In this document: positions 44,904-52,793 of the stretch, piece after piece
Numbering within the stretch: the first letter of the stretch is position 1
Layout: each line of letters begins with the position of its first letter
DNA from: Tenacibaculum sp. SZ-18
Lineage (GTDB): Bacteria; Bacteroidota; Bacteroidia; Flavobacteriales; Flavobacteriaceae
Assembly (NCBI RefSeq): GCF_002813915.1
Contig: NZ_CP019335.1
Coordinates: 254,888 to 318,887 of the forward strand
DNA length: 64,000 nt
Direction of reading: 5' to 3'
Program-made: the position numbers and the translations under genes
Notes under the pieces: model-generated
Seen by the model: the letters and a program-made list of their open reading frames with translations, nothing else
What the model was told of the DNA's origin: nothing
Database searches by the model: none

Positions 44904-47849
44904 ATGAGGATATTATTAAGTCTTCTTGTTTTATTTGTTGTTGGAATATTGCCAGCACAAGAACCAATCTCCATACATCTCACAGAAAAAGAGGGATTGC
45001 CAGATAAAGAGTTTTATTGTATCATAGAGGATGAAAAGGGTTTTATTTGGTTGGCTGCAGACAAAGGTTTGTATAGGTATGATGGTTTTGAGTTTACTTT
45101 TTATTCTCATCCAGATCAAGTTGGGTTATCCGTTTTTTCATTAACAAAAGATGACGATAATATTATATGGTACACAAACCTAGCAAATCAAATCTTTTAT
45201 GTTAAAGAAGGCAAGGTTGTTTTGTTTAAAAGTCTAAAAAATTATTTTGAGGGGAATCTGCCAACATTACAAGTAAACGGAAATTATTTGTTTTTATCTC
45301 AAGTAGGTAAAATAGTTATCTATGATAAAAACACGGGAGAAACTCTTTTTAAAAAGGACGATAACAATAAACTTTTTCATAGTACCATATTAGTAAAAAA
45401 TAATGAGGCATATTCTTTCAGCTCTGAAGGCTTTCTCTCTAAAATTGATAGTAATTTTATTTTTCATGATTTACATAAAAAGGCACCATTAAACAAAAAA
45501 CGTCACCGCAGGGCTTTTTTACAAGTTTTAAAGGATAAGTTGTTTTTAATTTCATTTAATAACGATGGTACTTCTGATAAAATTATATTAAACAAAGACT
45601 TCGAAAATAATTTTGAGCTTATCTCTAGTAATACAAAAGATAATTATTTTATTCAGGAAATTGAAGTGATAAATAATGAGTTGTTTATCATGACCAACAA
45701 AGGTGTTTACATCTACAAAATTGAAAAAGGAAAACTTGTGTTCAATAGAAAGATGTTAGATGGTGTTTCTGTAACTGATGTTATTTTAGATAAAAATGGC
45801 TATTTGTGGATTACAACTCATTTTGAAGGAGTACATGTATTTCCCAACCTTGATTTTAAATCAAATTTTAAGGTTAAAGAAAACTCTGTTTTAAAAATGC
45901 TAAAGGGTAAGCCGAACGAGCTTTTTTTATTAGGTGAAGATGATGAGTTTTATGTGTATAATTCAACTTTAAACTCTGTAAAGAAATTTAAAAGACCAAA
46001 TTTTGAATATATAAGATATATCGTTTATAATAAATCAAAAGATAATTATTTCATACAAGGATCCAGAGAAGTTGAATCTTTTAAGTTTTCAAATGGAAAA
46101 ATTAAAGGATTAAAATCATATTCAAACCTAAATATCAAAGATCATCATTTTTTCACATCTGATAGTCTATTAATTGCTTCTGGTAATAAAGCAATTATTA
46201 TGAATATAAATGAAGCCCAAGAAAATTGGAAAAATTCAATTTCACTTACGAATTCTAGGTGTTACAGTACCTTTGGTGATAATTTTCTAAAAGGTTATTA
46301 TATTGGTAGTGTAAAAGGGTTGTTTTTTTACAGCAATGATTTAAAAAATCAAAAAGAGCTATTGTGGAAGAAGCACTCTATCTATATTAGAGACATTATA
46401 AGTACTCAAGATAAATCGATATGGTGTTTATCATTTAAAAATGGCTTTTATAAGGTTAAAAATAATAAAGTGGTAAAGCATTTCTCCATGAAAGAGGGTT
46501 TGTTGTCTAATATCAATAGCTTTTTTCAAGTTGACGAAATAAACAATTCAATTTGGATTGCAGGTGAAAAGGGAATTCAGAAATTTGATCTACAAACTGA
46601 GACATTTCAAAATTTAACGAAGAAAAACGGGATTCCTTCTTATGAGTTTACGGGTTTACAGATAATTGGCAGTAGATTGTATGCGAGTACATCAAATGAA
46701 TTGTTTTCATTCGATACAAAAATGGTTTTTGATGATAATACTTTGGTAAAACCTAAGCCCTACTTTAACTTTATAAGCATAGATAATAAAGAGAAAAAAC
46801 ATGCAGCTACTTACAATATTCCTACTGGTGGTAAAAAAGTTGAAATAGGTTTTAATACTACTGGATTTTTATCTAGTGAAAATGTTTCTTATGAATATAG
46901 ATTACTAGATGCGTTTGAAAATGAAAAATCCTGGGAAGAAGAGACTTCAAAAAGTAATAAGGTTATTTTTAATAAACTTCCTCAAGGAACTTATACATTT
47001 CAACTGAGAGCTAAAAAAGGTGATGTATATTCAGATATAAATGAAATACAATTTAATGTTGCTGGTGTTTTTTATAAACAGTGGTGGTTTTTTTTAGCAC
47101 TAACAGGATTATTTGGTTTTATTTTTTGGAGTTATTTCAAACAAAAGAGTAAAGAAATTCAAGAAAAACAAATGCTTATAATCGATAAACAAAGTAAAGA
47201 GTTAGAAAATATATTCTTAAAGCTTGAGAGTTTACGTAGTCAAATGAATCCCCATTTTATCTTTAACGCATTAAATTCTATTCAAGATTATATTTTAAAT
47301 AATGAGAAAAAATTAGCAAGAACTTATTTAGTCAAGTTTTCTAGACTCATTAGAATGTATCTCGAACATAGTCAAAAAAATAAGATTTCTCTTGAGGAAG
47401 AATTAGCAGCTTTGAATTTTTATTTACAACTTGAAAAAGATCGATTTCAAGATTCGTTTACTTATGAAGTAATAGTTGCCGATAATATAAATAAAGAGAC
47501 CATAGAAATTCCGACATTTCTAATTCAACCTTATGTTGAAAATGCTATTAAACATGGACTTTTGCATAAAAGAGAAAATAGAAGATTGAAAGTATGCTTT
47601 CGTATAAATGAGAACCAAAGTGTATTACAATGTAAGATAGATGATAATGGAGTTGGTAGAGTAGCATCAAATGAAATTAATACAAGAAAAGCCTTTAAAC
47701 CAGTTTCGTTTTCATCAGAAGCCAATGCAAAACGTATTGATTTATTAAATAAAACTCGAAAAAAACCGATAGAACTAGATATTAAAGACAAATATGATAA
47801 GTATTCCAAAGCAATTGGAACAACAGTTACCATTAATATACCAATTTAA
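44904..47849 (+). CDS. Propeller/Y_Y_Y sensor histidine kinase (LytS type), copy 1
   Basis: A 981-residue membrane kinase. Signal peptide ends PAQ. Periplasmic beta-propeller repeats follow (about 20-610), with EGLPDKEFYCIIEDEKGFIWLA and later GLLSNINSFFQVDEINNSIWIA, then a Y_Y_Y domain (about 635-715: VEIGFNTTGFLSSENVSYEYRLL). One membrane span (about 723-745) and a coiled coil lead to the His_kinase domain: LRSQMNPHFIFNALNSIQDY with phospho-acceptor His784, then LIQPYVENAIKHGLLH and DDNGVGR. Unlike Bacteroides hybrid two-component sensors it has no receiver or AraC domain; the partner is the separate LytTR protein that follows. It is paralogous along its length to the kinase at 58364. Confidence 0.92.
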   Translation: MRILLSLLVLFVVGILPAQEPISIHLTEKEGLPDKEFYCIIEDEKGFIWLAADKGLYRYDGFEFTFYSHPDQVGLSVFSLTKDDDNIIWYTNLANQIFYVKEGKVVLFKSLKNYFEGNLPTLQVNGNYLFLSQVGKIVIYDKNTGETLFKKDDNNKLFHSTILVKNNEAYSFSSEGFLSKIDSNFIFHDLHKKAPLNKKRHRRAFLQVLKDKLFLISFNNDGTSDKIILNKDFENNFELISSNTKDNYFIQEIEVINNELFIMTNKGVYIYKIEKGKLVFNRKMLDGVSVTDVILDKNGYLWITTHFEGVHVFPNLDFKSNFKVKENSVLKMLKGKPNELFLLGEDDEFYVYNSTLNSVKKFKRPNFEYIRYIVYNKSKDNYFIQGSREVESFKFSNGKIKGLKSYSNLNIKDHHFFTSDSLLIASGNKAIIMNINEAQENWKNSISLTNSRCYSTFGDNFLKGYYIGSVKGLFFYSNDLKNQKELLWKKHSIYIRDIISTQDKSIWCLSFKNGFYKVKNNKVVKHFSMKEGLLSNINSFFQVDEINNSIWIAGEKGIQKFDLQTETFQNLTKKNGIPSYEFTGLQIIGSRLYASTSNELFSFDTKMVFDDNTLVKPKPYFNFISIDNKEKKHAATYNIPTGGKKVEIGFNTTGFLSSENVSYEYRLLDAFENEKSWEEETSKSNKVIFNKLPQGTYTFQLRAKKGDVYSDINEIQFNVAGVFYKQWWFFLALTGLFGFIFWSYFKQKSKEIQEKQMLIIDKQSKELENIFLKLESLRSQMNPHFIFNALNSIQDYILNNEKKLARTYLVKFSRLIRMYLEHSQKNKISLEEELAALNFYLQLEKDRFQDSFTYEVIVADNINKETIEIPTFLIQPYVENAIKHGLLHKRENRRLKVCFRINENQSVLQCKIDDNGVGRVASNEINTRKAFKPVSFSSEANAKRIDLLNKTRKKPIELDIKDKYDKYSKAIGTTVTINIPI

Positions 47850-47887
47850 ATATTGTAACTAAATTATCATAAAAAAAATCAGCTCAT

Positions 47888-48634
47888 ATGAAAGCAATTA
47901 TAATTGATGATGAATTAAAAGCGAGAAGTGTTTTAAACACTTTAATAGAAGAAGAATGCCCTAAAATTAAAGAAATTAAAGATGCTGATGATTTACTTTC
48001 TGGAGTAAAGTTAATTAGAGAGTTTAAACCAGAAATTGTATTTCTTGATATTGAAATGCCCGAATACTCTGGATTAGAAATCTTAGATTTTTTAAATGAA
48101 GATGAGGTAGATTTTCAAATTATTTTCACAACAGCTTACAATCATTATGCAATTGAAGCATTCAAACTAAACGCGGTTGATTATCTCTTAAAACCAATTG
48201 ATAGTGAAGAGTTGAAAGAAGCAATTGATAAAGCAGAAAACCTACTTGGAAATAAAGACATTCACAAAAAGTTAAATGAATTAAAGTTGAGTTTAAGCGA
48301 GTCTAATTTCAAGAAGATTGGTTTACCAAATAGTAACGGAATTAAATTCGTTGATTTTAATGATATCATTATGTTGGAAGCCGACGGAATGTATACAAAA
48401 GTATCTACAACTTCAGAGGATGTTTTAGTAAGTAAACCTTTAAAGTTTTTTGTTGATACATTACAGAAAATAAATACTTTTTATCGTCCGCACCGTTCAT
48501 ATTTAGTAAATCTTACCTATTTGCGGGAATATGTAAAAAAAGATGGAGGTTATATTGTAATGGAAAATAATAAGTCAGTTTCTATTTCAAAGGACAAAAA
48601 AGAAGAGTTTCTAACCATCGTACAAAATATTTAG
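47888..48634 (+). CDS. LytTR response regulator 1
   Basis: A 248-residue regulator: receiver (about 1-118) with acidic IIDDE, phospho-acceptor Asp54 in FLDIEMPE, TTAYNHYAIEAF and YLLKPID, then a LytTR DNA-binding domain (about 145-248: IIMLEADGMYTKVSTT, FYRPHRSYLVNLTYLREYVKKDGG in two adjoining parts). It lies 38 bases after the propeller kinase. Its LytTR domain is almost identical to that of the regulator at 50574-51320, including the whole segment from HRSYLVN to the MENNK motif, so both should bind the same operator. The third regulator (61264) differs there. Confidence 0.93.
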   Translation: MKAIIIDDELKARSVLNTLIEEECPKIKEIKDADDLLSGVKLIREFKPEIVFLDIEMPEYSGLEILDFLNEDEVDFQIIFTTAYNHYAIEAFKLNAVDYLLKPIDSEELKEAIDKAENLLGNKDIHKKLNELKLSLSESNFKKIGLPNSNGIKFVDFNDIIMLEADGMYTKVSTTSEDVLVSKPLKFFVDTLQKINTFYRPHRSYLVNLTYLREYVKKDGGYIVMENNKSVSISKDKKEEFLTIVQNI

Positions 48635-48650
48635 CCTCTTAAAACTCATA

Positions 48651-48683
48651 TTTAGAAGTTGTTTTTTAGGTTTTAGAAGTTGT
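48651..48683 (+). promoter_or_regulatory. Class I LytTR operator before the TPR-kinase operon
   Basis: Two identical 12-mers, TTTAGAAGTTGT, at 48651-48662 and 48672-48683, exactly 21 bp apart (two helical turns). This is the geometry of known LytTR sites such as those of AgrA. At the spacing used by the other class I promoters (57 bp from the start of the first 9-mer) the -7 position reads GAAATTAA, a poor match, so the promoter may be weak or use another -7, such as TATTTTTA at 48700. Confidence 0.7.
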
Positions 48684-48736
48684 AAGTAAGGTTATTAACT
48701 ATTTTTATGGAAATTAACATAGCTTAAAAACACTGT

Positions 48737-50572
48737 ATGAGAAAACTATTACTTCTGATTACTTTAATATGTTTTAATTTTTCGTTTAGTCAAAACAAAA
48801 TAATTGACAGTTTAAGAGCTGAAATTGTCAATTATAAGACGAATGATACAATTAAAATTCAGAAACTTCTCTCCTTTGCTAAGAGAATTCAAAGATCGAA
48901 TTATAAAGAAGCCGAAACAAAACTTCAAGAAGCATTATTCTTATCAAAAGAATTGAAATCTAAAAAGTTCGAATCTTTAAGTTTATCAGGTTTAGCTGGA
49001 GTTAATTTACAATTAGGCAAATTAACCAAGGCTATGGAGCTAGGAATAAACTCAAAAAAAATTGCTGACTCTTTACAAAACGAAACTTTAATTCAAGAGG
49101 CAAATGTTCAATTACTTAGCGCGTATTCAAATAATATGAATTACGACCAAGCGAAGGACTTGGCAGCGGAGAATTATAATATATCAAAGTCAAATCCGAA
49201 TAGTAGAGGGCATTTCAGAAATCTGTATTATTATGCAGAAGCAGAAAGAATGAATAAAGATTTTGAAGGTGCAGAAAAGAGATATATAGAAGGGATTGAA
49301 CTTTCAAAAAAAGCTAATAATAAAGAGATAGAATATATATTCAAGACTCCTTTAGCATCATTATATAAAGATCATCGGAAATTTAATAAAGCAGAGTCTG
49401 TAATTGATGACATCATAAAATATTACGAGACCAATAATAAAGCAAGATTAGCGGGCCCTTATTTTTCTAAAGCAACCTTATATTCTATGCAGTTTAAACA
49501 TAAAGAAGCAGAACCTTGGTATTTAAAATCTTTAAAAATTTATGAATCGCAAGGTAATTTGTTTTGGAAAAAGAGAATTACTCAAATATTATATGTAAAC
49601 TATAGTATTCAACAAAAAAATCAATTAGCTGATTCTATTAATAAGGTATATATCGCTGCGAGAGATAGCATTGATAGTAAGGAAAAAAAACAAATAATTG
49701 AAGACGTTAGGATAAAATATGAAACAGATAAAATAGAACAAGAGAAAAATTATGCCAAGTTAGAAAGTTCAAAAAATAGAAATCTATTTATTGGCTCAGT
49801 TATCATCGGAATTTTAATATTAATTGCTTCATTATTTTATTTAGGTAGAATAAAAGCAAGGAAAAAAGCTGAGGTAATTACTCTAGAGTTAAAAGAAACG
49901 CAGAAAAGATTAGCATTGGAAAAACAATATAGAGATGCTGAATTAAAAGCGTTGAAAGCACAAATGAATCCGCATTTTATTTTCAATGCTTTAAATTCTA
50001 TTCAAGAATATATAGTCCTAAATAAAAAGTCTTTAGCGAGTGATTATCTCGGAAAATTTGCAGATCTCATTCGTAATTATTTATACTACAGTGACACAGG
50101 GTTCATTTCAATTCCAGAAGAGGTTCATAATTTAAACTTGTATTTAGAACTTGAAAAATTACGTTTTGAAGATGAGCTCAGTTATTCTTTTGATGTTGAA
50201 GAAAAGGCGAGTTTTGAATTGATAAAAATACCGACAATGTTAATTCAGCCGTATGTAGAAAATGCTTTAAAACATGGACTTTTACATAAAAAAGATAACC
50301 GAAAACTGAATATTAGTATTTCTAAGCTTTCTAGTTCTTTAGTTCAGTGTATTATTGAGGATAATGGAGTAGGAAGAAAAAAATCTGAAGAAATAAAAAG
50401 CAGACTTAAACCAAATCATAAATCTTTCGCATTAGATGCAAATACTCAAAGATTGGATTTATTGAATTATGGTAAGGAACGAAAAATTGGTATTGAAATA
50501 ATTGATTTGATGGAAAATCATGAACCAAAAGGAACCAAAGTGATATTAACCATCCCAATAATAAAATCTTAA
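48737..50572 (+). CDS. TPR sensor histidine kinase (LytS type)
   Basis: A 611-residue kinase with a signal peptide ending FSQ, a periplasmic array of TPR-like helices (about 35-320, e.g. YKEAETKLQEALFLSKEL and FEGAEKRYIEGIELSKKA), a membrane span (about 350-370), a coiled coil (about 371-405) and a His_kinase domain. Phospho-acceptor His413 is in AQMNPHFIFNALNSIQEYI; ATP-binding motifs are LIQPYVENALKHGLLH and EDNGVGR. The sensor part differs entirely from the propeller kinases although the catalytic part is closely related, suggesting a swapped input domain. A class I operator lies just upstream. It is coupled to the regulator one base downstream. Confidence 0.92.
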   Translation: MRKLLLLITLICFNFSFSQNKIIDSLRAEIVNYKTNDTIKIQKLLSFAKRIQRSNYKEAETKLQEALFLSKELKSKKFESLSLSGLAGVNLQLGKLTKAMELGINSKKIADSLQNETLIQEANVQLLSAYSNNMNYDQAKDLAAENYNISKSNPNSRGHFRNLYYYAEAERMNKDFEGAEKRYIEGIELSKKANNKEIEYIFKTPLASLYKDHRKFNKAESVIDDIIKYYETNNKARLAGPYFSKATLYSMQFKHKEAEPWYLKSLKIYESQGNLFWKKRITQILYVNYSIQQKNQLADSINKVYIAARDSIDSKEKKQIIEDVRIKYETDKIEQEKNYAKLESSKNRNLFIGSVIIGILILIASLFYLGRIKARKKAEVITLELKETQKRLALEKQYRDAELKALKAQMNPHFIFNALNSIQEYIVLNKKSLASDYLGKFADLIRNYLYYSDTGFISIPEEVHNLNLYLELEKLRFEDELSYSFDVEEKASFELIKIPTMLIQPYVENALKHGLLHKKDNRKLNISISKLSSSLVQCIIEDNGVGRKKSEEIKSRLKPNHKSFALDANTQRLDLLNYGKERKIGIEIIDLMENHEPKGTKVILTIPIIKS

Positions 50573-50573
50573 G

Positions 50574-51320
50574 ATGAAAGTATTAATAATTGATGATGAA
50601 AAAAGAGCGAGAAATGTTCTTCGAATTTTAATAGAAGAAAATTGTCCTAAAATTACAGAAATTTGTGAAGCTGATAATTTACTCACTGGTATTGAGTTAA
50701 TAAAACAAGAAGAACCAAGAATCGTTTTCTTAGACATTGAGATGCCAGAACACTCAGGATTAGAGCTTCTCAATTTTATTGAAAAAGATTCCTATAATTT
50801 CGAAATTATTTTTACGACCGCTTACAGCGAATATGCAGTCCAAGCATTTCAATTGTCTGCCATCGATTATTTATTAAAACCAGTTCGACCAAATCAGGTA
50901 AAAGACGCAATTGATCGAGTGCTAAATTTTGTTGGAGATTCACAAATTAATATCAGACTAAAAGAGTTAAAATCTAGTTTAGAAAAGTCTAACTTCAAGA
51001 AAATAGGATTACCAAATGCGAACGGTATAAAATTCGTGGAGGTAGATAAAATTATAATGTTTGAGGCAGATGGAATGTACACAAGAGTATCTACAACCGA
51101 GGGGAATATCTTTGTAAGTAAACCACTCAAGTATTTTGTGGAAGCATTATTAAATATTAAAGTTTTTTATAAACCACACAGGTCTTATTTAGTGAATCTC
51201 ACTTACCTTAGAGAATATGTCAAAAAAGATGGTGGTTATATTGTTATGGAAAACAATAAATGTGTATCTATTTCAAAGGATAAAAGAGATGAATTTCTAG
51301 CGATAGTTCAATGCATTTAA
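50574..51320 (+). CDS. LytTR response regulator 2
   Basis: A 248-residue paralogue of regulator 1 with the same length. Receiver: IIDDEKRARNVL, Asp54 in FLDIEMPEH, TTAYSEYAVQAF, YLLKPVR. LytTR domain: IIMFEADGMYTRVST and HRSYLVNLTYLREYVKKDG, then MENNKCVSISKDKRDEF. It starts one base after the TPR kinase stop. The DNA-binding part is nearly the same as regulator 1, so the two pathways probably converge on the same class I operators and differ only in input signal. Confidence 0.93.
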   Translation: MKVLIIDDEKRARNVLRILIEENCPKITEICEADNLLTGIELIKQEEPRIVFLDIEMPEHSGLELLNFIEKDSYNFEIIFTTAYSEYAVQAFQLSAIDYLLKPVRPNQVKDAIDRVLNFVGDSQINIRLKELKSSLEKSNFKKIGLPNANGIKFVEVDKIIMFEADGMYTRVSTTEGNIFVSKPLKYFVEALLNIKVFYKPHRSYLVNLTYLREYVKKDGGYIVMENNKCVSISKDKRDEFLAIVQCI

Positions 51321-51346
51321 TACTTGATTATTCAGTTTTTTATAAT

Positions 51347-51368
51347 AGCCGATAATTCGGCTTTTTTT
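51347..51368 (+). terminator. Terminator after regulator 2
   Basis: AGCCGA (51347-51352), loop TAAT, TCGGCT (51357-51362), then a T run. Confidence 0.8.
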
Positions 51369-51400
51369 ATGGGCTATAATTTAATTGTTTTTATATTTTT

Positions 51401-51465
51401 CAGAAGTTGAAACCCTCTTTTCGGAAAGTAAGTGTATAATTTTCAACACTATAAATGCAACTTTG
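51401..51465 (+). promoter_or_regulatory. Class I LytTR-type promoter of the secreted protein gene
   Basis: CAGAAGTTG at 51401-51409 and a degenerate copy CGGAAAGTA at 51422-51430 (21 bp later, 5 of 9 identical), then CAACTTTG at 51458-51465, one mismatch to TAnnTTTG. The distance from the first half-site to the -7 element is 57 bp, the same as in the promoter of the beta-helix gene at 52794. Confidence 0.65.
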
Positions 51466-51495
51466 AGGAAGGAAAACTTATAAAATTATTATAAC

Positions 51496-52572
51496 ATGAG
51501 AAATTTAAATAAAAAAGGAATTGTGTTTTTTGCATTAGCATTAATCACAATGTTTGGTGCTGACGAGGTGAACGCTCAATTTTTTAAAAAAGTTAAGAAA
51601 TCGTTATCAAAAACATCAAGTTCTAATAAGTCAAAATCTAGTAAAGCACGTGCTGATAACGGAGGTACAAAAGGAGGAGCAAATTTTGTTTCGAAGAACA
51701 AAATGAGTTCAAGATTTGCAAGCGGATTTACTAATTTGGAAATGCGTACAAAAACAGAAAAACGAAGCGGAAAAGAATATACAGCTTATTACTTCGGGTC
51801 AGGAAAAAAATTGGCTTTTGTGTTACATCCTAGATTTGCAAAAGATGAGTATAGTAGAGGTGTTGACGGAGTGTATAGTAGTCTTTTTGTAAAAGAGGGA
51901 GAAGAAGTTTTTCATATTGATGAATTAAAGGACGTTACCGATCAAAGTGGAACAAAGCACTCATTTACACCAGTTCCATCTCCTTCAAAAAGAGTATTAA
52001 AAACTCCAGACGGTGTGTATTTAGTATATGCTTTTGATGGTGGTAAAAAAATTGGAGGAAAGTATCCTTATTATGCCTCATCAAAATCAAATATTAAAGG
52101 ACCATTTGTGATTGCTGCACCTAGTGCTGAAAAGTTTGATGAGTGGAGCGGAGAAAAAGCAATGAGCTATGTAAAAGATTTTGAAAAGAGAGTAAAGTTA
52201 GGCTCTTTTAAGTTCATGCCAAAAGAAGGTAAATTGCATTCTCCAGAGTTAGCAAAGTTATGTGAAAAAGCTATTTACAAAAAATTAAAGCAATATAGAA
52301 ACAATGCGAATTTAGAGATAAGAAAGCTAGTGGTATATTCAGATGAGTGGAAAGAAAAAATGGATAGAGTTACTGATGAAGTTACCGATAGACAATTAAT
52401 TGCTTATTATGTGTATGTAAATGGTGATGACACCGATATTAATGCAGCAAAAATAAATCAGAAAAATACAGATAGTGGTTTTTCAAAAGAATTAGTAATT
52501 GAAAAATTATATTCTGATAAGTTTTCAAAAGATATTCCTGTAAGTTTAGTGAATAAATATTTTAAGAAATAG
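51496..52572 (+). CDS. Secreted protein of unknown function in the LytTR regulon
   Basis: A 358-residue exported protein with signal peptide ending NAQ. The first mature residues are strongly basic and Ser-rich (FFKKVKKSLSKTSSSNKSKS), probably disordered. The rest is a globular region with segments such as YTAYYFGSGKKLAFVLHPRFA and a Lys-rich helical C-terminus. I recognise no domain and see no T9SS sorting signal, lipobox or membrane span after the signal. It is flanked by terminators, so it is a single-gene unit. The class I operator upstream suggests that it is induced together with the large beta-helix protein. Confidence 0.85.
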   Translation: MRNLNKKGIVFFALALITMFGADEVNAQFFKKVKKSLSKTSSSNKSKSSKARADNGGTKGGANFVSKNKMSSRFASGFTNLEMRTKTEKRSGKEYTAYYFGSGKKLAFVLHPRFAKDEYSRGVDGVYSSLFVKEGEEVFHIDELKDVTDQSGTKHSFTPVPSPSKRVLKTPDGVYLVYAFDGGKKIGGKYPYYASSKSNIKGPFVIAAPSAEKFDEWSGEKAMSYVKDFEKRVKLGSFKFMPKEGKLHSPELAKLCEKAIYKKLKQYRNNANLEIRKLVVYSDEWKEKMDRVTDEVTDRQLIAYYVYVNGDDTDINAAKINQKNTDSGFSKELVIEKLYSDKFSKDIPVSLVNKYFKK

Positions 52573-52617
52573 AGAAAATTATTATTGAATAACAGTCTTT
52601 ACATTTTTAGGAGATGA

Positions 52618-52651
52618 AGCCTTGCAATCTAGTCAGTTGCAGGGCTTTTTT
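52618..52651 (+). terminator. Terminator after the secreted protein gene
   Basis: AGCCTTGCAA (52618-52627) pairs with TTGCAGGGCT (52637-52646), one T-G wobble, 9-nt loop, then six T. Confidence 0.8.
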
Positions 52652-52699
52652 AATTATAAAAATGTTTTAATAGAGTTAAAAAAAACTTGAGTTACAATT

Positions 52700-52764
52700 C
52701 AGCAGTTGAAAACATACTTTCAGAAGTTGTAGTTCTGAATTTCTAGTAAAATGGAACAATTTTG
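52700..52764 (+). promoter_or_regulatory. Class I LytTR promoter of the large beta-helix gene
   Basis: CAGCAGTTG (52700-52708) and CAGAAGTTG (52721-52729) are direct repeats 21 bp apart. CAATTTTG at 52757-52764 is a -7 element with one mismatch to TAnnTTTG. Its overlap with a GTG at 52764 shows that translation should begin further down at the ATG at 52794. Confidence 0.75.
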
Positions 52765-52793
52765 TGTCATTAAGTAACATAATATACACTATC

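Noticed and set aside
52764..52793. GTG start for the giant beta-helix protein
   Set aside because: The GTG lies at the end of the -7 promoter element and the ATG at 52794 gives a clean signal peptide.
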